49,702 bases of DNA, from NCBI RefSeq assembly GCF_025567195.1, contig NZ_JAOQJF010000025.1, positions 1 through 49,702 of the forward strand, given 5' to 3'. The notes under the pieces are model-generated. The model saw only the letters and a program-made list of their open reading frames with translations. It had not been told where the DNA came from and did no database searches. Position 1 is the first letter of the stretch; the number at the start of each line of letters is the position of its first letter. Below are positions 15,192 to 21,408 of the stretch, piece after piece. A program made the position numbers and the translations under genes. Source of the stretch: Alitiscatomonas aceti (GTDB lineage: Bacteria > Bacillota > Clostridia > Lachnospirales > Lachnospiraceae).

Positions 15192-16366
15192 TGAAAAAAT
15201 TAGGACTGATCATAAATCCGATCGCCGGAATGGGCGGAAGTGTCGGATTGAAAGGTACTGACAACACCGCGGCGGAAGCTTTTCGCCGCGGTGCTGTTCC
15301 AAGGGCCGGTGATCGGGCGAAGGCTGCCCTTTCGGAGCTCCTGCCGGTGAAGGAGGAGATCCTTGTATACACATGCCCGGGAGCCATGGGCGGAGATACA
15401 GCAGAAGAAATGGGATTTCAGACGGTGCTGCGGCCAGGTACGGCTGCCGCTGGGGCCGGAATGGAGTCTGACAGCGCTTCAATGGATGCGGGAGCGTTGC
15501 CGGAGTCACTTTCCGCCACATCGGCAGAGGACACCAGGAAGCTGGCAGAATGGTTTCTTTCGGAGCAGGTGGATCTGATCCTCTTTGCCGGAGGCGACGG
15601 TACTGCCCGGGATGTGTACCAGGCCGTGGAGCTGGCTTCCCCCTGTGTGGGGATCCCTGCCGGAGTGAAGATCCATTCTCCGGTCTATGCGAAAAATCCC
15701 AGGGCGGCAGGCCGTCTGGCGCTTTTATGGCTGTCGGGAAAGCTCTCCATGACCCAGGAGGAGGAAGTCCTGGACATTGACGAGGAGCAGTACCGGAAGG
15801 AACATATCAACACCCGCCTGTACGGGTATTTGAGGGTTCCCAAGGAACGGACCCTGACCCAGAACAAAAAGGCCCCGTCCCCCTTATCGGATGCGGCGGC
15901 CATGGAATCCATTGCCTATGAGGCCATCCGCCAGATGGAACCGGATACCTATTATATCATTGGGGCCGGAACCACTACCCGGGGGATCATGGAGGTTCTG
16001 GGGCTTAAGAACACGCTGATCGGCGTGGATCTGATCCGGAATAAGGAGCTGGTGGCCAACGATCTCGGCGGTAAAGAGCTTCTTTCCTATATAAAGGGGA
16101 AGAGGGCAAAGATGATCGTAACCATCACCGGCGGCCAGGGATACCTCTTTGGCCGCGGAAACCAGCAGCTGACGCCGGATGTGATCCGGGAAGTGGGAAA
16201 AGAAAATATCATCATTCTGGCCACAAAAACAAAGCTGGCTTCCCTTTCCGGGAGACCGCTTCTGGTGGATACCTATGATGAGGAACTGAATCATTCCCTG
16301 TGCGGATATTATAAAGCGATCTCCGCCTACGGGGAGGCCACCGTATGTAAGGTGGCAGAGGAATAA
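15191..16366 (+). CDS. AcoX-like / ATP-NAD kinase family protein
   Basis: 391 residues. GLIINPIAGMGGSVGLKGTD at the N-terminus and FAGGDGTARDV near residue 135 are the hallmarks of the NAD-kinase/diacylglycerol-kinase-like fold, in the AcoX branch named for acetoin clusters. GIPAGVKIHSPVYAKNPRAAG and the C-terminal ITGGQGYLFGRGNQQLTPDVI fit the same branch. The true substrate of AcoX proteins is not established. The start ATG overlaps the stop of the P-protein gene by one base (TAATG), so translation is coupled. The codon usage returns to the local norm (many CGG), so it may be made in lower amounts than the first three genes. Confidence 0.82.
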   Translation: MKKLGLIINPIAGMGGSVGLKGTDNTAAEAFRRGAVPRAGDRAKAALSELLPVKEEILVYTCPGAMGGDTAEEMGFQTVLRPGTAAAGAGMESDSASMDAGALPESLSATSAEDTRKLAEWFLSEQVDLILFAGGDGTARDVYQAVELASPCVGIPAGVKIHSPVYAKNPRAAGRLALLWLSGKLSMTQEEEVLDIDEEQYRKEHINTRLYGYLRVPKERTLTQNKKAPSPLSDAAAMESIAYEAIRQMEPDTYYIIGAGTTTRGIMEVLGLKNTLIGVDLIRNKELVANDLGGKELLSYIKGKRAKMIVTITGGQGYLFGRGNQQLTPDVIREVGKENIIILATKTKLASLSGRPLLVDTYDEELNHSLCGYYKAISAYGEATVCKVAEE

Positions 16367-16369
16367 GAG

Positions 16370-16421
16370 AAAAAGCCGTCTCTGCGGAGGCCCCTGGGGG
16401 CCGTCCGGGAGGCGGTTTTTT
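16370..16421 (+). terminator. Terminator of the sigma-54 operon
   Basis: AAAAAGCCGTCTC pairs with GAGGCGGTTTTTT around a GC-rich inner stem and ends in a T run, just after the stop at 16366. Confidence 0.8.
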
Positions 16422-16523
16422 GTACCGGAGCCTGCGCGGGGGCATAAAGCCTTGATATTTACAGGCAGAAGAGCTATTATAAAGGAGAAAAGATCGTTTT
16501 GCATATACGAAGGAGGAGCAGAG

Positions 16524-17081
16524 ATGAAAAAGAGAAAAACAGCAGCATTTTTAGCGGCCCTGATGGTCTGCGCCTGGGTTCCCCAGGCAGTTCCGGGAGA
16601 TTCCGGCGTTCTTGTGGCCGAGGCCCACAGCGGCCGCACAGACCGGTACGGCGGCCACCGGGACAATAAAAATAAGAGCGGACTGGGCAGTTACCACTAT
16701 CACTGCGGCGGCCATCCGGCCCATCTGCACGAAAACGGCGTATGCCCCTATGCATCCTATGTGGAGGAGGCTGCTCCAGCGGTTTCCCCAGAGGAGACAG
16801 CTGCGGAGGTACCGGAGAATCTGTCCATGGTCTTTGATCCCATCTACTACGCGGATCACAATCCGGACCTTTACGAGGCCTTTGGATACGATACGGACCA
16901 GCTCCAGGAGCACTTCCTCACCTGCGGCATGAAGGAAGGCCGGCCCGGCTGCGCGGATTTCAATGTGGCAGTATATAAAGAACAGAATGCAGACCTGGCG
17001 GCGGCCTACGGAGATGATCTGGCAGCCTACTATACCCATTATATGGGCTGCGGCCACGGCGAGGGGCGCGTCTGCCATTAA
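16524..17081 (+). CDS. Secreted YHYH-domain protein with two C-terminal repeats
   Basis: 185 residues from the ATG behind AAGGAGG (the longer frame from 16452 has no such site). The N-terminus KKRKTAAFLAALMVCAWVPQA is a signal peptide. Residues about 38-75 hold HSGRTDRYGGHRDNKNKSG and YHYHCGGHPAHLHENGVCPY, a small His/Cys-rich domain known in many clostridial secreted proteins and probably metal-binding. Two 40-residue repeats follow (FDPIYYADHNPDLYEAFG with GMKEGRPG, then FNVAVYKEQNADLAAAYG with GCGHGEGR). It likely sits at the cell surface; function unknown. It stands between terminators, so it is probably monocistronic with the acetyltransferase that follows. Confidence 0.8.
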   Translation: MKKRKTAAFLAALMVCAWVPQAVPGDSGVLVAEAHSGRTDRYGGHRDNKNKSGLGSYHYHCGGHPAHLHENGVCPYASYVEEAAPAVSPEETAAEVPENLSMVFDPIYYADHNPDLYEAFGYDTDQLQEHFLTCGMKEGRPGCADFNVAVYKEQNADLAAAYGDDLAAYYTHYMGCGHGEGRVCH

Positions 17082-17102
17082 GGGGGGAAGAAAGGCGAAG
17101 TG

Positions 17103-17588
17103 ATGGACCACATCAGAAAAGCAACCGTACAGGATGCTTCAAGGATAGCAGAAATACTGATCTTTACAAAGAGAATGAATTATAGAGATATTTTTCATGA
17201 TGACAAAGTCTCATTTGGCGAGATGCAGGTTTACCCGCTGGTGCTGGACTATATGAGCAATCCAGAAAGATTGGAAAATATCTGGGTGTATGACGACGGG
17301 ATCGTCAAAGGAATGGTTCATATAGAAGGCGGAGAACTTGCAGAGCTCTATGTGGATTCTTTTTTTCAAGGAGAAGGCATAGGGGGAGCGCTTGTGGAAT
17401 TTGCGGTCCGCATGTTTGGGGTTCAGAACCTGTTTGTATTGGAAAAAAATGTCCGTGCGATCCGCTTTTATCAGCGTCATGGCTTTTCGTTAACACATGA
17501 ACGGCAGATCCAGGAGGGGACTGCAGAATATAAAGTTAGGATGAAGCGGCTACTCCCGGTGGAACAGGCTGAAAATCGTGAAATTTAG
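17103..17588 (+). CDS. GNAT family N-acetyltransferase
   Basis: 161 residues. The acetyl-CoA loop is visible as FFQGEGIGGALVEFAV (the R/Q-x2-G-x-G/A motif near residues 89-100), preceded by ELAELYVD and followed by LFVLEKNVRAIRFYQRHGFSLTHER, the standard motif B. The acceptor cannot be predicted. The GTG at 17100 is an alternative start; AAAGG lies seven bases before the ATG. It lies 21 bases after the YHYH gene and ends at the first of the twin terminators. Confidence 0.87.
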   Translation: MDHIRKATVQDASRIAEILIFTKRMNYRDIFHDDKVSFGEMQVYPLVLDYMSNPERLENIWVYDDGIVKGMVHIEGGELAELYVDSFFQGEGIGGALVEFAVRMFGVQNLFVLEKNVRAIRFYQRHGFSLTHERQIQEGTAEYKVRMKRLLPVEQAENREI

Positions 17589-17617
17589 AACTTGATAAAT
17601 AAGACAGGATGCAAGCC

Positions 17618-17656
17618 ATGGGCCGTCTCCGGTGTTATGCCGGGGGCGGCCTTTTT
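17618..17656 (+). terminator. Terminator, first copy of a duplicated hairpin
   Basis: GGCCGTCTCCGG pairs with CCGGGGGCGGCC and is followed by TTTTT. A nearly identical 38-base copy (two mismatches by eye) stands at 20673-20712. Confidence 0.8.
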
Positions 17657-18160
17657 ATAACAATAGCTGAAAGAAGAAAATTTGTACTTAGCCATTTGAA
17701 ATGACATATTGGAGCCGGTCATTAAGTTCTTAACTTATTGATAAAATATCATATAATTAAGATAAATACGCATTAATAAAAAACGGAGTTTTTATAAAAA
17801 AACATAAAATATATTGTATTTTAAATATTATAAAAATATAACAATGAAAATATATTATATATAACAAAAATCGATATCATATTGATAATAATCAAAAAAT
17901 AATATATAATATAGTAGAATATCTGTATGCAATGCGAAAACAACGAAAGTTTCAAATAAAAAACGTTATATAAATTCACAGATAATATAAACGGTTTAAG
18001 TTATTTAGGAATACAGGAGGAGGGGATATTTATGAATGAATTTTGCTCTATAGAATAATAAAAACTTGTTTTTGATAGTGGAAAGCAAAAAATACGGAAA
18101 TCCTTCATAAGAAACGTGTTAATGTATTATCGTAAACTAAATACAGAAGGGAGTTATTTA
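17657..18160. other. AT-rich gene-poor stretch at the left edge of a small cassette
   Basis: About 500 bases that are much richer in A/T than the rest of the window, with many TATA-like runs (for example near 17870-17930) but no convincing gene of normal size. The only ribosome binding site, AGGAGGAGGGG at about 18015-18025, leads into a seven-to-eight-codon frame. AT-rich promoter-like elements abound, so no single promoter can be named. Confidence 0.5.
18032..18058 (+). CDS. Tiny ORF (8 residues) behind a strong ribosome binding site
   Basis: ATG at 18032 follows AGGAGGAGGGG at a good distance and encodes MNEFCSIE before TAA. It may be a leader peptide for the genes that follow, or the first codons of a gene whose remainder was lost. 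Nothing else supports it. Confidence 0.2.
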   Translation: MNEFCSIE

Positions 18161-18457
18161 ATGAGTGGGAACAGCTTCAATAATATAAAAATGTTTTTTA
18201 GTGCATGTTTTTTTACAGCCTGTATCTTCTCTTTTCCGATTATATCTTTGGCTGATACAACGGTCTATATTGGTAAAGATAGGGTGAATATTGCAAATGG
18301 AAGCCCAAATTTTACTGTAGGCGGGTACGTTACATACAATACTAATAATGGAGAGGTACTTGATGTTGCAAGTATGAAACAGTGGGTTGAAAATGAAGGC
18401 GTATATGATGTGGACCTTGCTCGATTTCTTGCTCGGAATGGAACAGATACAAATTAA
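18161..18457 (+). CDS. Small secreted protein of unknown family, ends at an in-frame stop
   Basis: 98 residues from the ATG behind GAAGGGAG. The N-terminus (NIKMFFSACFFTACIFSFPIISLADTT) is a signal peptide with a likely cleavage after SLA. The mature part (TVYIGKDRVNIANGSPNF, then GGYVTYNTNNGEVLD) has no recognised domain. The stop TAA at 18455-18457 is followed directly, in the same frame, by ATG and 76 further codons with no ribosome binding site. The simplest reading is one secreted protein of about 175 residues split by a nonsense change. The gene is AT-rich, unlike its surroundings, and may be acquired. Confidence 0.5.
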   Translation: MSGNSFNNIKMFFSACFFTACIFSFPIISLADTTVYIGKDRVNIANGSPNFTVGGYVTYNTNNGEVLDVASMKQWVENEGVYDVDLARFLARNGTDTN

Positions 18458-18688
18458 ATGGCAACAGAATGGCCTTTGGGTGATCCGATCTCCGGAGGAG
18501 AGAGTGCTTATATAGAAGCAGATTGGCATAGCCTTTGTAATTCAGCAGGAAAAAGCCATGTTTATGATAAAAATAGTTCTGACAAGTTTGCGTCTACAGA
18601 CATGGCTTCTGGTTACAACTATGGCCTTATGGGTGGATGGCTCAGTTATTGGTTTGTAGATCATAGGGTAGACAAATTTCATAGTTAG
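18458..18688 (+). pseudogene. Downstream half of the split secreted protein
   Basis: 76 codons in the same frame as the preceding gene, separated from it only by TAA. It reads MATEWPLGDPISGG, then YIEADWHSLCNSAGKSHVYD and ends LSYWFVDHRVDKFHS. It has no signal peptide and no ribosome binding site of its own (the bases before the ATG are GATACAAATTAA), so it is probably made only by read-through or not at all. A faint resemblance of its Ser/Lys/His and aromatic end to lactococcin-972-like bacteriocins is not enough for a call. Confidence 0.4.
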
Positions 18689-18920
18689 CATGTAAAAGAT
18701 TAATGCAGATGTAAAATAGACTTTAAATATTCATGTTAGAAAATAAAAGATGTTACAGTAATGTATGAAAAGATATGGTTAGATTTAAATGGTTAAAGGT
18801 GTAAATATATATACATAAACCAAGAACAAATTGAATAATATAATAAATTACCCAGAAAAGTCTGGGGGAAAGGAGATGTCCAATCGTAGTTTGATAGGAT
18901 TGGATGATATAAGAGAATTT

Positions 18921-19718
18921 ATGAAGATTCAAAGACTGATAGCAATAATTGTTTTAAGTATAAGTACTCTGTTTCTTTGTGCCTTTACAGACGATTCTAT
19001 GGTACAATTGTCTCATGGGGACAATCATAATGTTAATGTAACCTACCATAATGCACAACTAAAGAATGATATTCTGACGGTTACGGCTAGTTACGATAGT
19101 AGCGGTGAAGCTTTTCAGATAGGACAAGACATAGTCGTATCGACGGATCCAAATTTTGAAACTCCATTAAAGATAACAAATTGTCGGGTAGTAGACGAAA
19201 ATTATATTTATCAGTTTAATATCGAAGATTCAAGTAAGATAGATACAATTTATATTCGGCCACCAGTGCTGTATAAGGCGGTTGAAACAGTACCTGTAAA
19301 AGTGCCGTTGATGGAAGGTCAGATTGTGCAGAGGAGTATAGAGGCAACAGATTTTAAAACAGCAGGATTAGATTGGTTTTTAATTGATTCAATTAGTGTT
19401 GAAGAGGCCTCGGAAACTCTTTTTTTAGTAAGAATCAATATAACTTCTGATGCAGAAGAACTTCCGCGTCTTGCGAGAATCCATACAGAAGGCATGGAGT
19501 TGGGAGGACTAACAGTTCTTTATTTTGATGAAGAGGATATTTTTACAAAGGGAGAATTTTTATACTATATTGAGGGAGATAAGGAAGAGGATATTGTATC
19601 TAAACTTGAAAAATCCTTTTTGGTTGTAGAAAACGCTCTCATTCGTATGGATGAAACAAAAACAAGGAGTTCTTTAAATGTAAAAGCACTTCCAGTTGCT
19701 GTAGAGGAAGGACAGTAA
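18921..19718 (+). CDS. Secreted protein of unknown function in the AT-rich cassette
   Basis: 265 residues from the ATG at 18921, chosen because it gives a normal signal peptide (MKIQRLIAIIVLSISTLFLCA). The ATG at 18876 sits directly against AAAGGAG with no spacing, and the TTG at 18831 has no ribosome binding site. The mature protein is rich in beta-type and acidic sequence (VTYHNAQLKNDILTVTASYDSSG, IYIRPPVLYKAVETVPVK) with no recognised domain. It is AT-rich and ends 14 bases before a lipoprotein gene, with which it probably forms an operon. Confidence 0.6.
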   Translation: MKIQRLIAIIVLSISTLFLCAFTDDSMVQLSHGDNHNVNVTYHNAQLKNDILTVTASYDSSGEAFQIGQDIVVSTDPNFETPLKITNCRVVDENYIYQFNIEDSSKIDTIYIRPPVLYKAVETVPVKVPLMEGQIVQRSIEATDFKTAGLDWFLIDSISVEEASETLFLVRINITSDAEELPRLARIHTEGMELGGLTVLYFDEEDIFTKGEFLYYIEGDKEEDIVSKLEKSFLVVENALIRMDETKTRSSLNVKALPVAVEEGQ

Positions 19719-19732
19719 AGGGGGGGAAAGAA

Positions 19733-20617
19733 ATGAAGCTTACATGGATCCAACGGCTGGTTTTACTGATCCTGTTTTCTTTCCTTTTGTCGGGCTGTAA
19801 AGGCGATATGACGGATACAGGAAATGAAACGGATATTCCGGATAAGAACGCAGTGGTGACAGAGAGCATGTCAGAAGAGCTGCCTGTGGAGCAGACTGAA
19901 GAATCCACTTCTGTTCTGGTCCAGGATCTTGGGGAGCTTTTATGCGAGAGGGATTCTGTCCGGGATCTTATGCTGGTGGTGGACCGCCGGGGGCTGGATG
20001 ATATCACGGTCATGACCAGCCAGGAGGAAAGAGAGCGGATCCTGGACGAACTGTATGCGGCGGACCTCAGTGGATTTGAGAGCGCCGGCCCCAGGGAGGC
20101 GGGGGGAATCGTGGAAAAGTATAAAATCCAGACCGATGAAATGGAGGTTTCCCTTTCCATTTATCAGGACATGACTGGAAATTATCAGTATATCACGATT
20201 GCTGGCCCGGACAGACGTCCCATATCTGAGATCAAGGGGCCTGCGGGAGCATTCGATTTTCCCAGGCTGGGGAAACTGGCGGCTGAGGTAAGGACAAATA
20301 CAGAGGATCCGCTGTATTCGGGAACTGCTTCTGTTCCAGAGTCTGGATATGAAACAAAAATGAACAAGCTGGCCTGTGGGTATGCCCTTTATTTTTTTGA
20401 GACGGCGCTGAGGGAAGAGGCAATGGAAGCCCCTGGTGAAGGAGAAAGCTTTGATGTCCAGATAAAAATAGGAGAGATGGTTTACCAGCTGCAAAGCGAT
20501 ACGGGATATTTTTCCAGAACAGACAGCCAGGGGACCAGCTATGGGAAACTGGCGGAGGACGCCCTTCTGGTCGTTCTCACTGAAGCACAGGTTGGACACA
20601 GTCTGAAGGAGCCGTGA
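19733..20617 (+). CDS. Lipoprotein of unknown function
   Basis: 294 residues. The N-terminus LVLLILFSFLLSGCKGD is a lipoprotein signal with the lipobox LSGC (Cys about residue 22), so the mature protein should be anchored outside the membrane. An acidic, Thr/Glu-rich linker follows (to about residue 65), then a globular part (VVDRRGLDDITVMTSQEER, LSIYQDMTGNYQYITIAGPDRRPISE). No family recognised. The ribosome binding site AGGGGGGGAAAG overlaps the end of the preceding gene. Its base composition is that of the host chromosome, not of the AT-rich gene before it, so the cassette boundary may fall just here. Confidence 0.7.
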   Translation: MKLTWIQRLVLLILFSFLLSGCKGDMTDTGNETDIPDKNAVVTESMSEELPVEQTEESTSVLVQDLGELLCERDSVRDLMLVVDRRGLDDITVMTSQEERERILDELYAADLSGFESAGPREAGGIVEKYKIQTDEMEVSLSIYQDMTGNYQYITIAGPDRRPISEIKGPAGAFDFPRLGKLAAEVRTNTEDPLYSGTASVPESGYETKMNKLACGYALYFFETALREEAMEAPGEGESFDVQIKIGEMVYQLQSDTGYFSRTDSQGTSYGKLAEDALLVVLTEAQVGHSLKEP

Positions 20618-20672
20618 TATTCCATGACGGGAAAATGGCTGTGGGGTAAAACATAAAAACGCAGCAGATACT

Positions 20673-20712
20673 ATGGGCCGTCTCCGGTGATATGCCGGAG
20701 GCGGCCTTTTTT
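20673..20712 (+). terminator. Terminator, second copy of the duplicated hairpin
   Basis: GGCCGTCTCCGG pairs with CCGGAGGCGGCC, followed by TTTTTT. It follows the lipoprotein gene and copies the hairpin at 17618-17656 almost base for base. Confidence 0.8.
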
Positions 20713-20824
20713 GCACCGTTTGCATAAAAACCGTTTCTTCATTCATTTTTAATGACACATCTGGAATCTTCACCCCATTTTAAAATCCCCTGTGGTATGG
20801 TTATAGCCGTAAGGAGGGATCGTT

Positions 20825-21019
20825 ATGACAGCGATTTTAAGAGCCTTCCGGGAGGCGGAAGAGCGCTTCGACCGCAGGGCGGAGTATTTTGCATCGCATC
20901 ATCCGGTCATGGCCTTCTGGACCATGTTTGTTGGGATACCATTGTTTATCCTTATGACCGTATCGGCGAGTACACTGGTCCTGACGCTGCCCTTTGCCAT
21001 GGTATTTGGCTGGTATTAA
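20825..21019 (+). CDS. Small membrane protein (64 residues) upstream of kdp
   Basis: An amphipathic charged start (AFREAEERFDRRAEYFASHH) is followed by one long or two short membrane segments (VMAFWTMFVGIPLFILMTVSASTLVLTLPFAMV). AAGGAGGG lies six to seven bases before the ATG. It precedes the 30-residue ORF and kdpF and may be part of the potassium operon; no family recognised. Confidence 0.6.
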   Translation: MTAILRAFREAEERFDRRAEYFASHHPVMAFWTMFVGIPLFILMTVSASTLVLTLPFAMVFGWY

Positions 21020-21104
21020 TAAAACTTTAATACCGGAGGATGACTGTTAATCCTGTTTTAAGGCCAATGGTGATAGAATGCTTCATGCAAAGGAGGAATG
21101 AGCT

Positions 21105-21197
21105 ATGATGGATGCTGTAATGCTTGCGGCACTTATATGTTGTTTCGGGCTGGTAAAGCTGTTTGCAGATTTCTGCGAAGGCCAGGTGGACCGGTAG
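21105..21197 (+). CDS. Small membrane protein (30 residues) ahead of kdpF
   Basis: ATG at 21105 follows AAAGGAGG at good spacing. The 30 residues begin MMDAVMLAALICCFGLVKLF, one hydrophobic helix, and end with the charged FCEGQVDR. Similar tiny proteins upstream of kdpA are common in Clostridia. It may be a regulatory or accessory subunit of the pump. Confidence 0.5.
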   Translation: MMDAVMLAALICCFGLVKLFADFCEGQVDR

Positions 21198-21209
21198 GGA
21201 GAATTGGCG

Positions 21210-21236
21210 CAGAGGTCCCGATGTGGGACGGAAGAG
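21210..21236 (+). repeat. Short repeat left of kdpF (copy 1)
   Basis: CAGAGGTCCCGATG followed by GGGAC and GAAG. A similar block stands at 21361-21386, on the other side of kdpF. The inner bases GTCCC and GGGAC can pair. Confidence 0.35.
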
Positions 21237-21270
21237 AATATGACAGAAAAGAACGGGAGGAGGCGTGGAT

Positions 21271-21348
21271 ATGGCAGGATTGGGCGTGCTGGTCGCAGCG
21301 CTGGGAGTTTACCTGGTGTATGCACTGATTAATCCGGAAAAACTATAA
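21271..21348 (+). CDS. kdpF: KdpF, small subunit of the Kdp potassium pump
   Basis: 25 residues, MAGLGVLVAALGVYLVYALINP and EKL: a single membrane helix ending in the KdpF hallmark YLVYALINPE. KdpF stabilises the KdpABC complex in lipids. GGAGG lies just ahead of the ATG, and kdpA follows 60 bases later. Confidence 0.85.
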   Translation: MAGLGVLVAALGVYLVYALINPEKL

Positions 21349-21360
21349 AGGCTGCGGTCA

Positions 21361-21386
21361 CAGAGGTCCTGATGGGCGCAGAAGTG
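21361..21386 (+). repeat. Short repeat right of kdpF (copy 2)
   Basis: CAGAGGTCCTGATGGGCGCAGAAG, resembling the block at 21210-21236. The two copies flank kdpF, each about 20-35 bases ahead of the ribosome binding site of the next gene. Confidence 0.35.
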
Positions 21387-21408
21387 AAAAAGGCAGGAGG
21401 AAAGAAAT

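Noticed and set aside
18458..18688. Lactococcin-972-like bacteriocin
   Set aside because: A few shared residue types (GK-x-H, aromatic end) but no conserved spacing, and no ABC transporter or immunity gene nearby.
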